Below, piece after piece: positions 33,061-43,922 of a stretch of DNA of 64,000 nt. Position 1 is the first letter of the stretch. Each line of letters begins with the position of its first letter. The notes beneath the pieces are model-generated. The model had not been told where the DNA came from. It saw only the letters and a program-made list of their open reading frames with translations, and searched no databases. The DNA comes from Lasiosphaeria ovina (lineage: Eukaryota > Ascomycota > Sordariomycetes > Sordariales > Lasiosphaeriaceae): the NCBI GenBank assembly GCA_033439765.1, contig JAULSN010000006.1:1798001-1862000 (forward strand). Reading direction: 5' to 3'. The position numbers and the translations under genes are program-made.

Positions 33061-33489
33061 AGGAAGAAAAGGAGTGGATGACCAGTGACAGCCACACAGG
33101 GAGATACGTTGTTCTCAAGCCAGGCCAGACTATTTTCTTCAAGTCGGGTACGATTCACTTCGTCTTCCGCACGCGGGCCCCGGTGAATCCCATGATTACT
33201 AACGAAGATATGGAGCAAAGTGCACTGATGTATGTTCATGCGGTCTCGAAGCTCGTTGAAACTAGGATTGCCGAAGGTCGGATGAAAGAATTAGTGGGCG
33301 GTACTGCGGCCAAGCGGTTCCGGACCGCTGTCGAGGTAAGATCGTCTCTACGCCAGTCGGCAGAAGAGCTAACGATAGCAGGAATTTAACGAATTATACA
33401 TTTCGCGGAGAACTCGGAATAGACTTTCCTTTGGCATTTGGGATTACGTCCATAGTCGCTACCTATGGTGGCTGCGATATTCGAGGTGA
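33061..33489 (+). pseudogene. Second JmjC-fold fragment (C-terminal part)
   Basis: The frame reads EEEKEWMTSDSHTGRYVVL, GQTIFFKSGTIHFVFRTR and RIAEGRMKELVGG, then a 46-nt intron (33336-33381; GTAAGA..TAGCAG) and EFNELYISRRTRNRL to a stop at 33489. This parallels residues about 825-933 of the neighbouring JmjC protein, including GTVHFAFRT and RVSTGRIGEMGG, and the intron falls at the same place. The first metal ligands are missing because the sequence starts within the domain. A stretch after FRTR is also deleted. Confidence 0.65.
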
Positions 33490-34601
33490 CTTCCTTCCGT
33501 ATCAGGTGGTATCTCAGTCGCATGACGACCGGTCTTAATGCTTCATGAGTCTCCTGAAGTCTGCCTTGCCTACTGTCCGGTCAGTCTTGTCACCATCGTG
33601 GCCATCCAGGGCGCCGGAAAGCGGCAGGCGCCCTCCACCTGGACTCAGGGAGCAAACACAAGGCTCGAGAGTCCCCAGCCACCATCCTCTCCGCGAAAGC
33701 CATGTCGAGTCCGCACCGTCACAGAGTGCTGCCCGCCCCTGCAATGTCAGGCCGTCGTACCATGGGAAGACCCTTGACCATGGCCGGCTTCGTGACTACG
33801 CTTCTCCATCTACTCGACCGGTCAACGGAGTCAAGCAGGTGCCAGAGGGTTAACAGGAGTCGATTGCCAGTTCCGTACCGACATCCCCCCCGGTGGCACG
33901 GCAGCACAAAGGTGGGCGCTTGCTAGCTGCCTCCTTCGATCAGGCTGCTATCTGTTTTATCACTGAGCTTCTCCGGGTAACGGGTTCTTTTAGCGCTGGA
34001 GGAGTTCTTTAAGCGCTGAAGGAGAGCAGGGCGTTGAGTGGGCGCCAAGTGAGAGCCGAACCTGGGGAGGCCAGAAGCAATGACGTTACGACATGCATTT
34101 CGGTGCTCTGGAGGTAACATTCATTTCAATCACAAGGAGGTCGTAACCAGAAAGCTGATATTAGGAAACAAAACACCTTAGCTACCCACCCATTGGGCCA
34201 CAGCGACTAAAGACGACATCGTGGAGTGCTTCGAACTAAGCACTCGTTACCGAGCCCTAGCACAGTTCATCACCAGCAAAGCGTCTGCAGCAGGCCTTAA
34301 CCTTCCCAGGTAAAAGAAAGGGCTGTTCATACTCGTCAACGTGTGTTTGGAAGATCTTCCAAGAGCTTCGTCTCGCTTGTCTCCATCACCTGCACCTCCA
34401 GCTTCTCGGCCTCCTCCCACCGGCCCTGGTTCCTCTACGTCGACGCAAGATTGGCCATGCTTGTCAGCTTGGGGGATGGCCAAGCCCGAGCTTCGTCTTG
34501 CGAGTCTCTATTATTGGGTTAGGGAGAGGAGATACATCGGCTCTGTCGACACAATCCCTCTGTACAGTTGCAGGCCTTGGATGCCCACACAGCCGAGTTC
34601 T
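33490..34601. other. Intergenic, no clear gene
   Basis: Overlapping short frames on both strands, none with a domain. A near-duplicate TTTAGCGCTGGAGGAG / CTTTAAGCGCTGAAGGAG occurs at about 33990-34022. Confidence 0.4.
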
Positions 34602-35606
34602 CTACTCTCCGACGCAGCAAGAGAGTCTTTTGCAGCCAGCTTCCTTTAAAATCGACTCCAAACTGCGTACCACCTCGTCGGCGGTCGGACGATAGATGGG
34701 ATCTGAGCTGAGCATGGAACAAATCAGATCTAAAAGAGGCTGCAAGAAGCCTTCGTTGAACCGAAAGCGCTCGGGAAGACGGCTCCGGTGTTTCGGACGC
34801 TCTTTGACCTTACGAATACTTTGTAGGAAGCCATGGTTGTCTGCGTGAGCAAAATAGGGCTTCGTGATGCAAGGGAATTGAGTGACAAGGACGGGTCTGG
34901 AAAGAGCCTCGGCCATCTCGAAAAAAGTGGCCCCGAGAGAAAAGATGTCGGCACCGCGGCCACCCCTGGAACCGTCTTGGGTCTCCTTGGCTTCGTATTT
35001 GTTGGTGCCGCGAGTGGAAGTGTGGGTTCTGACTGTGCTTGCCTCAGAATGGAAAGAGGTCCCGAAATCAGCAAGACATATGTGCTTGCCGTGGATGAGA
35101 ATGTTTGCCGGTTTGATATCACGATGACGGATATCCTGTTTGTGGATACGCCGAACAGCCACGGCTAAACAAAATAGCTAAGAAAGTAGTAACGATCTTC
35201 TCTCTCCAAAACTACTCCATGCCGCGGAATCGACCGGACTCTTAGGCATCTCTTGAAGAGAGTTTTCGAGATTTTGGTCTGCCAGCGGACTCATGACAAT
35301 GTAATGCCAGTCCTTGTCATGGTAGTCATCAATGACCTGTATCATGTTGCTATGGCTTGCTCGCCGGATCAGATCGACTTCATTACGTATCGTATTGAGC
35401 GCCGACTTATCCAAGCGTATCTGCTTGCGAGCATAATACTGCTCAGGTTTGTCCTCGTGATAGACCCTGCTGACGGTTCCATAGCTGCCTGAATCGATCA
35501 CCTCGACAAGACAGTAGCCCTTGCAGTCGCAATTGTCGTGCCAAGGTTGTCTGCGGCAGAAGTATCGCACCACCAACACCTCCATTCCGGGCCTCTCTGT
35601 CGGCAC
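34602..35606 (-). pseudogene. Ser/Thr protein kinase with one in-frame stop
   Basis: One continuous 335-codon frame is interrupted only by a TAG at 35178-35180. Kinase landmarks: glycine loop IDSGSYGTVSRVYHEDK, ARKQIRL (ATP lysine), NEVDLIRRASHSNMIQV, MSPLADQNL, then after the stop HRDIKPANI (HRD at residues 161-163), LADFG (180-182), a TRGTNKYEA activation segment, GGRGADIFSLGATFFEMAEAL, and RPTADEVVRSLE. No other damage is visible. The stop replaces a codon just before LFCLAVAV, in the helix preceding the catalytic loop; TGG or CAG to TAG would fit a RIP-type change. Readthrough or a sequencing error would restore a full kinase. No GT..AG intron of usable size spans the stop. Confidence 0.85.
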
Positions 35607-35676
35607 TAGCTTCAGGGGTAATGTGCCCCGTGGTCTTTCCTAGAAGGCGCAAGCTCCCCTCTTCCTCTTCCGTGGA

Positions 35677-36586
35677 GTGTACGTCCAGTACTATATGTCG
35701 ACCTTCAACGACGCAGATTGCCAGTCGATTTGCTTTGGTAGTGCCCCGCAGCGCGACCTAGTCCATCTTGCCGGCCGGCTCCTCCGACACGGCGATGCGC
35801 CGACGGTCCTTACAGACAACCAAAAGTTCGAGGTTAGTCGAAATCCAGAACTAACAAAATGCCGTCAAAAGAGAAGCAAAACGCTAGAAGCGATGAAGTT
35901 GCAAGGCTACAGTACCCGCGCGGCGGCCGAAGGAACCAGGCTAGCCACCCAGTACGACGACTACAAGAAGAAGGCCGACCGCCTAAACAAGAAGCTAAAA
36001 CGTGAACGGCTGCAGCAGGCGATCAAGGACTTCCATGATGCCATACACATAGAGGAAATTAACCGACAGCTAGACGGCGTCAAACCGTCCAAGGTAATCG
36101 CACCGACCATGGACTACGAGCTGCCCGAGCGGGCTCAGGTAGCTCGGCTCTTCTCACAGGCCGCAGACGTGCTCCACAGAAAGGCGCTCCACCACCCATT
36201 GCGGATGAGCCTTGTGAAAACACTGGCTCAGCTCTGCAGGCGGCGAGAGAGCCCGTGCCGTCCTCAGATGAGACGCAGCCCCAAGCCAGACCCACCAAAG
36301 TCGTCGACGAATGGGATTACAGAGCCCGCAGTGCAAGGCTCGACGACTTCGTTGCCATTCTATCCTTTCTGCTGATGACCAGGTAGAAGAGAGCCAACGG
36401 GCCAAAACATGGCGTATTGATAGCCTAGCAAGGCATCTTCGTACCAAACATCTCCGAAATCAGCCAACACCGTTTGATTATCCTTACAACGGCTGCCCGG
36501 AGGTTCTCAAGGGTGCAAAGCACTTCGCAAGCCACACAGAACGCCAGCACGGTCTGCATCTGCCGCCGGCAGTCATTTCCAGGTGA
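35677..36586 (+). pseudogene. C-terminal fragment of a DUF3435 (Starship captain-like) recombinase
   Basis: The frame (35677-36375) reads VQYYMSTFNDAD, HLAGRLLRHGDAP, QGYSTRAAAEGTRLATQYDDY, RLQQAIKDFHDAIHIEEINRQL, PTMDYELPERAQVARLF. This is the region after the catalytic Tyr box of DUF3435 tyrosine recombinases. Near 36370 the frame shifts; the other frame continues ADDQVEESQ, TWRIDSLARHLRTKHLR, FDYPYNGC, HTERQHGLHLPPAV to 36586, a C2H2-like zinc region. Two expected Cys read Tyr (FYPFC, FDYPYNGC). The catalytic N-terminal two-thirds is absent: the fragment begins about 70 bp from the kinase start. DUF3435 proteins mobilise giant Starship elements. Confidence 0.72.
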
Positions 36587-37215
36587 CTCCTGTGACGTCA
36601 CCGGTTCGGGTACCTGTGGCCATCCCTCTCATATCGCCATCCCATCTCAATCACAAGGCCGCCGGAGCTAAGAGTACAGTACATGCTTGTCCTGGGACAA
36701 AACCCCTGAGGCTGGGCGACGAAGACGGACTCTGCGACCTCCACGTGGTGTCGCCTGGGAAGCTACCGATCTTAATCGGTAGAGCCAATGCAGAGACGCA
36801 ATTGCACGCGAGTGCAGCCAAGCGCAAGCGTTGCGCGCGGAGATACAGCGATGCGAAAAGGTGAACTGGTCCTGGAGTGGGAATCTCGACGCCGCGTGAC
36901 AATTTCTCACCACGCGCCGCGCCTAACAACACCGCTGCCAAACCGACGCGACAACGAACAAAGAACGAACTAAGCGACAGCGCTTCAATCAGCAGGTTTG
37001 CCTGACTGCTGTTGGAGGTAGCTAAGTCCTGCCCAAAGGCGCGAGCAGGGAGACGCGCCGAGGTGCCGGCCCTCGACGCGTCTTCTGCGCTCCCTTACGG
37101 TCAACGACGACGGATAGCTAAGGCTGTGTCGGCCTTGCCGCGCTATAATCGACAACGAAAATCATCGACTCCTCGCGTGAGGGACGACTAAGCCTTCAGG
37201 TTCCAAGGCCTACCG
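36587..37215. other. Intergenic, no clear gene
   Basis: Short frames only. An inverted pair ACCGATCTTAATCGGT (36765-36780) is present. No domain or RNA gene recognised. Confidence 0.4.
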
Positions 37216-38115
37216 TGTCGTTATCACAGAGAAAGTCACACAGCATTACCACAACACCGGCCAGTACTCCCGCCCACCAACCTCGATGCGTCGAAAATCA
37301 GACCTCCGGACCTCAAGAAACACCAAACATACAGCTCCAGTGTTGGAGGAAGTCGTGCCCCCTCCCATACACGCCCACGATAGGAAATGGACCTGGAGGC
37401 CCCGTATTCTTGCCCGACAAGAGTTTACGGTTCCCGTCTGAGGAGTACACGATTGAGAGGAGCAGCGGAAGGGAGGATATGGTCAAATGACATCGCCACA
37501 CCACACCAACAGCACAAAACTTCACTTCAAGAACACGACGACCATCCTCTACCGGTACCGCGCCGACGCGTCGAAATCAACGTCGAAGCCTCAAGAAATA
37601 CCCAACATCACAGCCCCAGTACGGCAAAGGGAGTCGTGCCCCTTTCATGTACGCCCCACGATAGAAAATGGACTTGGATGCCCCATTTTCCTGCCCGACA
37701 ACCGTTTACGGCTTTCGGGGTTGACGAGTACGCGCGGAGGCCGGGACGAAAGAGGACGGCCAAGCAATTCATTGTCGCCAAACTTCAAGGTCTACAAACG
37801 AACGAATCTTTACTACGTAACGACAACAACACCACACACAGCTCAGAACTTACATTCGATACACCAAACATTTTGCAGACCACACAGTTCACCTGTGCCC
37901 GGGCAGGCAGCCACGCCGAGCAACGCGCCCCTGACGCGTGAACCGCGCGACGACCAAGATGGATAGGACGACACATTGAACAAATATTGTCACAAACTTC
38001 ACTTCTCAACACTACATCTGAACGAGTCTACACAACACCAGTAACAACACCACACACAGCTCAGAACTCTTCTCTTAATACACTCCACATGTTGCAACAT
38101 GCGCAGCTAGCCTAC
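37216..38115 (+). repeat. Diverged tandem repeats, non-coding
   Basis: Two ~270-bp units, about 37230-37465 and about 37520-37745, share GCGTCGAAA, CTCAAGAAA, GTCGTGCCCC, CCCACGATAG and GCCCGACAA in the same order. A shorter pair, about 37825-37895 and about 38040-38110, shares CAACACCACACACAGCTCAGAACT and TACACCAAACAT/TACACTCCACAT. They keep CA/TG content, so either they predate or escaped RIP or are too diverged to trigger it. Overlapping frames follow the repeats and are probably fortuitous. Confidence 0.6.
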
Positions 38116-38761
38116 ACCCTAGCACACTGTCGATGTATAAGACGCGCTTGCGACGTGTCCGACTGCTGATGGCGTCTATGGTGCCACGAGCAAGCACCGC
38201 CCCCAGAAATCAACGAGCATGCCCCTTACACTTCAAGTACTTCCATACGAGAACATCTGCACTCTATGCAGCGCGCCCAAGACAAAGGACTATCGTGGAG
38301 GGCAGCAAACGCTACGCAGCCCAGCGATAGAAGTACAGACAAACAGAACGAGTACAGGATGGATCCCACGGATCGGATCGTGGGCCACATCCATGGCAAG
38401 GCAATACGTCAGCGCGGACGAGTGGTTATTGTCAAACAGAAGCAAAGGAGGGCTGGGAATGGCCTGACAAGTGCATAGAGATAGAACATTCAGGATGATT
38501 GTCAGTAGGGGCATCGTTAGGCATAACGCGCGGTGGCTTTATGTTGTGGCTTGAAGTGGCGCAGAAATCCTGTGGTGAAGTTTGAGGCCCTACCCAGCGC
38601 CACAGCGTCCTTGTACCATGTACTTGTACCCAAAGCCTGGTTGCATGTCGTTCCGTGAATTAGGACGAGTTACCCACGCGGGAATCACTATACCTGTCAG
38701 CCGGAAACACGTCCCTGATCCCAAGCGGACCCCTGGAAGTGGCCCCTGAATGGGCCCCCAG

Positions 38762-38770
38762 CTCTATATA
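38762..38770 (+). promoter_or_regulatory. TATA-like box
   Basis: CTATATAAGGG lies about 40 nt upstream of the 70-bp tandem duplication. It could be a remnant promoter of a mobile element; no plus-strand gene follows. Confidence 0.35.
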
Positions 38771-38805
38771 AGGGCCGGATTCTCCCCTATCTCTGTAGCT
38801 CTAAT

Positions 38806-38945
38806 ATGATCAATCTTCACACTTTCATTATATCGTCGGCTGATCGCCGTCTTGCTCCTCTGGCTGTCCCACAACATGATCAATCTTCACACTTTCATTA
38901 TATCGTCGGCTGGTCGCCGTCTTGCTCCTCTGGCTGTCCCACAAG
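38806..38945. repeat. 70-bp tandem duplication (two copies)
   Basis: Copies at 38806-38875 and 38876-38945 differ at only two positions (TGATC/TGGTC and the final C/G). Such identity indicates a recent duplication. It sits just beyond the stop codon of the minus-strand viroplasmin gene, in its 3' region. Confidence 0.95.
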
Positions 38946-38952
38946 ACCTGAA

Positions 38953-39629
38953 CTACTCCGACTCATCCTTCACATTCAATTTATCCAGTCTTTTGGTCAT
39001 ATCATCCTCATCTTCCTTTGCGCTCTTAGGCTTGTGTAGAATACCCTCAATATTAAATTTCATGTCGTCGGGCCTGAAACCTTTGTCCAATGCCTCCCTT
39101 ATTACCTTACCATATATGCTAGCAACTGTTTGCTTCCAATCCTCTATAAATGCCTCTGCCTGAGCACGAGTTCGGAAACACTTGTGTCAGTTACCAGGAA
39201 TCTCTGTAACTTTTGGTTTTGTCTCTCCACTGCAGCTGTCAGTCAGTGATAGTTAATAGCTTGCTTCTTCAGTGGGAATCCATACTACCAGTATTCGTAG
39301 ATACCAGGACTTGTGCCATTTGCCACAGCATAGAAGGCTTTGGAGCCAGGCACCAGCGTGGCCTCTCCAGCACCGTCCTTAATTACCTCTATGGGGTTTG
39401 TCACTCCTCGTTCTTCCATCCATTTTCGCGCCTCTTTGAGGGTAGCAAATCCCTTAAATTCGAAGGGACATCCCGTCACACGAGGATGTACGTCGCTCCT
39501 GGAGCAGGAATTAGTTTGTAGCGTGCCGGCAGATCCAACTTGGGAGAGTTACCAGGAAGAGAAGATCGTAGGCTCGTCGACACGCCCTTTCAACACAGCG
39601 TAGTAGTTCTTGGGTTTCTTTGGCGCCAT
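38953..39629 (-). CDS. Viroplasmin/RNase H1 N-terminal-domain protein, probably degenerate
   Basis: The start MAPKKPKNYYAVLKGRVDEP is followed by an intron (GTAACT..CTCCAG, about 39516-39570), a segment TGCPFEFKGFATLKEARKWM, a second unit KAFYAVANGTSPGIYEYW, and, after a likely intron near 39230-39285, TRAQAEAFIEDWKQTVASIY and a basic/acidic tail to the stop at 38953. The [F/Y]YAVxxGRxPGIY and FxTxxEAxxF motifs belong to the RNase H1 N-terminal (viroplasmin-like) fold, which binds RNA/DNA hybrids. Here it occurs as two tandem domains without an RNase H catalytic part. One stop after ..EIPGN, before HKCFRTRA, is not explained by a usable intron, so the gene may be broken. Exon limits are approximate. 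Confidence 0.55.
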
Positions 39630-40540
39630 GCTCCAACAGCTAGAGGACGGACAATAAGACTCGCTAACAGATCTAGCAGATTGCGTACAAAGTTGAGTTG
39701 AAGGCAAGGAACCTCTGGTTTTCTAGATGGATGTACTGGTAATTTGTGCCGAACGGCTTGTGCCCGACAGGTGTTGCAGCCTAACGAGTCTCACGTGGTA
39801 CGAGCGTGACGCTGCTGTTGTGGTACGTGTACCAAAATTCCGTTCACCCCACTAGGCTTGCTTGTGCTGTATGGCATCGGCGCGGGGTTATTTTGGTGCT
39901 TTCTGGGTGCAAGTATTACACGGGGTCGCGCGGGGCATGGACGCTTCGGCAACACCACAAGTCTAATCTATCCAGAGAATAGTCGACCATCATCACCGTC
40001 ACCTTGAGCCCAGCATCGACGGCCACTCACAGCGCCACGAGCACCACCTCGCTTACCGTCGCCGACGCCACCTTTCCGCCGTCACGACCTCGGCGGTGTT
40101 GACCTCCACGACAACGACGAGCAGGGTCCTGACAGCCGTTTCTATCGGCTTCACCTTCAGCCCTGCTGTCCTTCAAGCTACAAACCGCCGCCGGCACCTT
40201 CGACGGCCTATATGATCAGCATCTTGGAGCGAGTGACGTGTTGACTGACCGCCTCTACGCCGAACTCGATATATGTGCGTCACGGCTCTTAGATTTGAGC
40301 TGCATTGGCTACAGTCCTGTAATCATGACTGTTTGTGGTGTTGTCTTTGGAGAAGCCGGTGTTTACGGTGGTGGTAATCTGCGGGAGTACCACTGTTTCG
40401 GTGGCAAGGTCTGAGAGCAGGATGGTCGACGTGAACTGAGCCGCAATGGCGATGACAAGGAGACGTTGGCCAAGACTTCGGCATTCGTAAAGTTCCGCCC
40501 TCCTTACATAGGCGTACACGTATACCATGTCCTCGTCCTT
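39630..40540. other. Intergenic, no clear gene
   Basis: Low-complexity Thr/Pro-type triplet repeats around 39990-40200 (CACC, ACGACC rich) and a few short frames. GGTACGTGTACC at 39822-39833 is a 12-bp palindrome. Nothing supports a gene. Confidence 0.4.
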
Positions 40541-41864
40541 TTACCCTAGAGTAACAACCATGGAATTCCAATTTAAAATCAATTTGATTACTATATTGCC
40601 TTGAATTGCCTTCAGTTCTTGTCTGTTCCAAGTGCTCACGGACATCTTATCAGACAGCGAGAATTTGACAAGTCTCTGGAAGACATCTTTCCATGAGGCA
40701 TTGTAGTTGGGCCAAAACCCTGCCTTGTAGGGATCTCTATCACCTGAGCTCATGCCAAGCAAGGCATAAACCTTGTCAAGAAGCTTGGTGGCCTTGCGGG
40801 TGTGGTACATATCCACGAGCTCACTTAGAGGCCGTACGTTTAGAGAGAACCTGTCTGATTGACTGATTTCGCATCTAGGACGAAAGATTGCACCCATTAT
40901 GAGGTAAACCGCTGAGCGGATCAAGCTCTGCAGTTCTGGAAAGCTCTCATAGGGCTTCAATGCGCTTATGCCTGAGCAGAATGCATATCCATCGATCTCC
41001 ATAGTACCACACTTGATCAGGACATGTCGAGCTGCGGCAACCTCTTGAAGGACCACCTGAATGTACCATGTTAATCATTTCTTCCCATACTGTTGGTTGT
41101 CTGCCACTTACCCAGATGCGCTGAAACCAGGGCCGCTCGAGCAATCTAAAGACCGCCCGCTGGTCCGTTGTGGGCCGCTGGTCCGGCAGCGGCGGGATGG
41201 CTTGATGATTTGTTTTGACGATTGCGGAGTTTGTGTGCAGCTGATTTGCGACATTGAGTATTTCTCTGAGCGCTTCATTGCTACCGTCGGCTTCCTCTCC
41301 AAGCCAAACAATTACGCGACTTGCTCTGGCATAGATCTTCGCCATAGGCTGAACCTGCCGCCCCTTCTCATCATTGTCTTCTTGGTTGATGCAAATAGCA
41401 TCTATCCATATGATCCGTTCAACAAGGCGATCTCGAAGATATGACAGCGCCGTGTGAAGCTGTACTGTAACAGCCAAGCGACACTCATCTGTGTAGACGA
41501 ACCGAGTCTTCTCTGGAGAACCCCACACATAGGAAAGCGCGTCGTATAGAGAAGTATCCTGACTTGAGTCCGGTAGAGGGCAGTCGAGGAGGTTGAACTG
41601 TATAGGGGCGTCTCTGTCCCCATGCGGCATCAATCGAAGCAAGCGGATATAGCCATCTGGCAAAGGAGAGTAATGATGCTCCCGCACCGCACAGCACATT
41701 GGTGGTGCAGATGCACGTCTGCCAGCTCGTCTCGCCTTGGTCGCCTGGGCCCTGAGGGTGGCAGTCGCATTCGACGACAGCGGGTGCGGTGTGTCGGCGG
41801 TCATCTCGAACCCATCACCACATAGCTGAGTCTCCATCGCCGCCTCGCCTCGTAGGCTCCACAA
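40541..41864 (-). CDS. HET-domain protein
   Basis: Exons 41864-41112 and 41056-40541, 55-nt intron (GTAAGT..ATTCAG), about 422 aa. The HET domain: YIRLLRLMP, PIQFNLLDCPL, YDALSYVWGSPEK, YLRDRLVERIIWIDAICINQEDNDEKGRQV, KIYARASRVIVWLGEE, then FQRIW joined across the intron to VVLQEVAAARHVLI. The C-terminal part has KATKLLDKVYALLGMSS and LVKFSLSDKMSVSTWNRQE. The end (ILNWNSMVVTLG) is shorter than usual for this class, which often runs on another 150-250 residues, so a 3' truncation is possible. Start could be Met at 41864 or at 41837. HET proteins mediate vegetative incompatibility. Confidence 0.82.
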
Positions 41865-43430
41865 GCTGGTGAGTGCGACCCTAGAGTTACGGCTGCGATT
41901 AATGGTGTTGTAGCGTGGTAGCAGATTGATGCGTGCTTTTCCACCACGGCGTCGCGAGCAGGAAAAAACCTGTCACCATCTCGCGGCCTAACGACAGACA
42001 GACCCCAAGACCGCTAAACAGACACGAGCAGAGACCACTTAGGGAGCCATGCCTAGTCCATATCGAGGCGCTCAAACCTTGTAGCGCTCCACGCACATCC
42101 ACGAGCCCGGAAGGCTGATTGACCTCCTCTAAGGCAGGGCCGCTTCGCTATAATTCTAACATTTGCCCATGCCTGTTATGCGCCCCTTTTCACCGTGGCA
42201 GGGAGCCTGAAACGGCCCAGGGAGGAGAAATTCCTCATCAGCTTCATGCTCTGCCCCCTGAACAGCTGAAAGGATGACCACAGTCTGCCTTGGATGCTTG
42301 AGACCGTCATCTCAGGGGCACTGTGATCATGCAAACCGGATCCAGTGAGGGAACGGGTCCAAGCTACTAGTGGCAAAGAGGACTTAGCCATGACGTGATG
42401 CCTGCGAATAGGCTCCCCTGATCTGGATGGATCTAGCCCACGGCGCTCATTCACCAGGTTCAATGGCACAGATGTGGCCTGACCTCAAGCCACAGGAAGC
42501 ACTGTGGCTGATACTGCATGCGTACGAGACGCTCTGGAGGGTCGTTCTGCTGACATTCGTGACGGCGTGCCACCAGAATGCAGAGCTACATCTGTTCGCT
42601 TCCATGATGCGGACTTGGACTCCAACTTGGAGGCGAATCTGCCAACAGGTAGGGTTAAACTGAGATTATGCACATCTTGCGCCTGGTTAGCTGTCCACTT
42701 TGCCTATATAGGTATCTCGATCTGCTGTTAGAGTTTGCAGCAGGCATGTGTGACGCTAGACGCATTAGAGTAGGGCGCTGGCAAGAAGCGAAAAATTCCT
42801 CAGAATTGCAATGGCTTGTACAGGAGTTGCGCAGAAGGCTGAAATTTCGGGGAGCGGAGTCGTGCAGCGACGTTTGTTGGAGACGCGGAATCGCCTAGGA
42901 TTGATTTTAGTTGATACGGGGATGGTAGCGCTGGATGCAGAAGGCAGTGCTCGGACCTGACAGCGAACACGCGCCGCACAACGCATCCAGGGCAAGGCAC
43001 CGCACATGGCCGCTCAAGGCAATCCCATCGGATCTATCCGTGCGTGCGGCGGCCCGTTCAGATAACTTTAATTCAACTTGGGCAAAGCAAGGGTCAATCA
43101 ACCACCCTGCATTTGGACCCGGCGCCTGGAGTCCCGGCATGGCCACAGCCGACGATCTTTGTGCCTAACCCCCGACTCAATTGAACTGCTAGGATGGGGC
43201 GGGTTTCAAGCTTTCTAATTTGAGTCTATCACCACAATTTTAAGGCCTCACCATGAGCTCTTCGGCAGACAGCGTTCATCATTTGAGGCCCCACACCTTT
43301 TGGAAGCTCCTGGTACGAGGGTTTCTCTCCTCTGCAGCAGTCCAAGCAATGCCTAGGCAATCCTACGGCAGGTGGCTTCAGGGGTTCGAAAAGAGAGCGC
43401 CTGCTATATGTAGAATTCGGGTGGCGAAAA
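41865..43430. other. Intergenic, no clear gene
   Basis: About 1.6 kb with only short unsupported frames (up to 97 codons) on both strands. Composition is unique-sequence-like, without RIP. I see nothing recognisable. Confidence 0.4.
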
Positions 43431-43775
43431 ATGAACACTCCTGAGGCACAGAGCAACAATAAAAGCCCGCTGAACAATGTCAGCCTTGGGCCGAGGGATT
43501 GTCTCAGTCTCTGGACGTGCATGAAAAAGCTCGAGAGTGCCGAATATGCACTGCCCTCATCTCTGGATCCCAACAACGCGTTGCCAGCTGCAGATGCTGT
43601 CCGGAAGCCCACTGTCGTGCAATGGGAGGCGGCGCTCAAGGCCGAGCTGGACAAGTGGATGACCGATCCGGGATCTCCGTTCGATGCACTGAGAGACCAG
43701 CTGCGCAGTGAGCGGTATCTGACGCAGGCACCGCTTGGACCACCTCGGCCGGCCTTGGGCGACAAGTCAGGCTAG
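43431..43775 (+). CDS. Hypothetical protein, 114 aa
   Basis: MNTPEAQSNNKSPLNN to GPPRPALGDKSG. The middle (AAVRKPTVVQWEAALKAELDKW-like stretch at about residues 55-80) is a charged helix. A longer 178-codon frame on the opposite strand (43229-43765) has one hydrophobic segment (LTLFSGLLLLLCASGVFIF). Which strand is coding, if either, cannot be settled. No family recognised. Confidence 0.3.
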   Translation: MNTPEAQSNNKSPLNNVSLGPRDCLSLWTCMKKLESAEYALPSSLDPNNALPAADAVRKPTVVQWEAALKAELDKWMTDPGSPFDALRDQLRSERYLTQAPLGPPRPALGDKSG

Positions 43776-43922
43776 ATGTCGTGATTGCGGTGTCTAATAG
43801 ACATTAGAGCAATGGGCCCTTCTAGGACGGGCATAGTTCTCGAACTCAGACTTTAGCTTACTGGCATCTTCTTGTTACCCTCTGCTAATTCTCCCGGTGT
43901 ACGATCTACAAAATTTTCACCA

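Noticed and set aside
37216..38115. CRISPR-like array
   Set aside because: Units are long, diverged and lack regular spacers; the host is a eukaryote.
39285..39479. Single-exon 64-aa viroplasmin protein
   Set aside because: The open frame is only the middle exon; flanking parts of the domain lie across introns.
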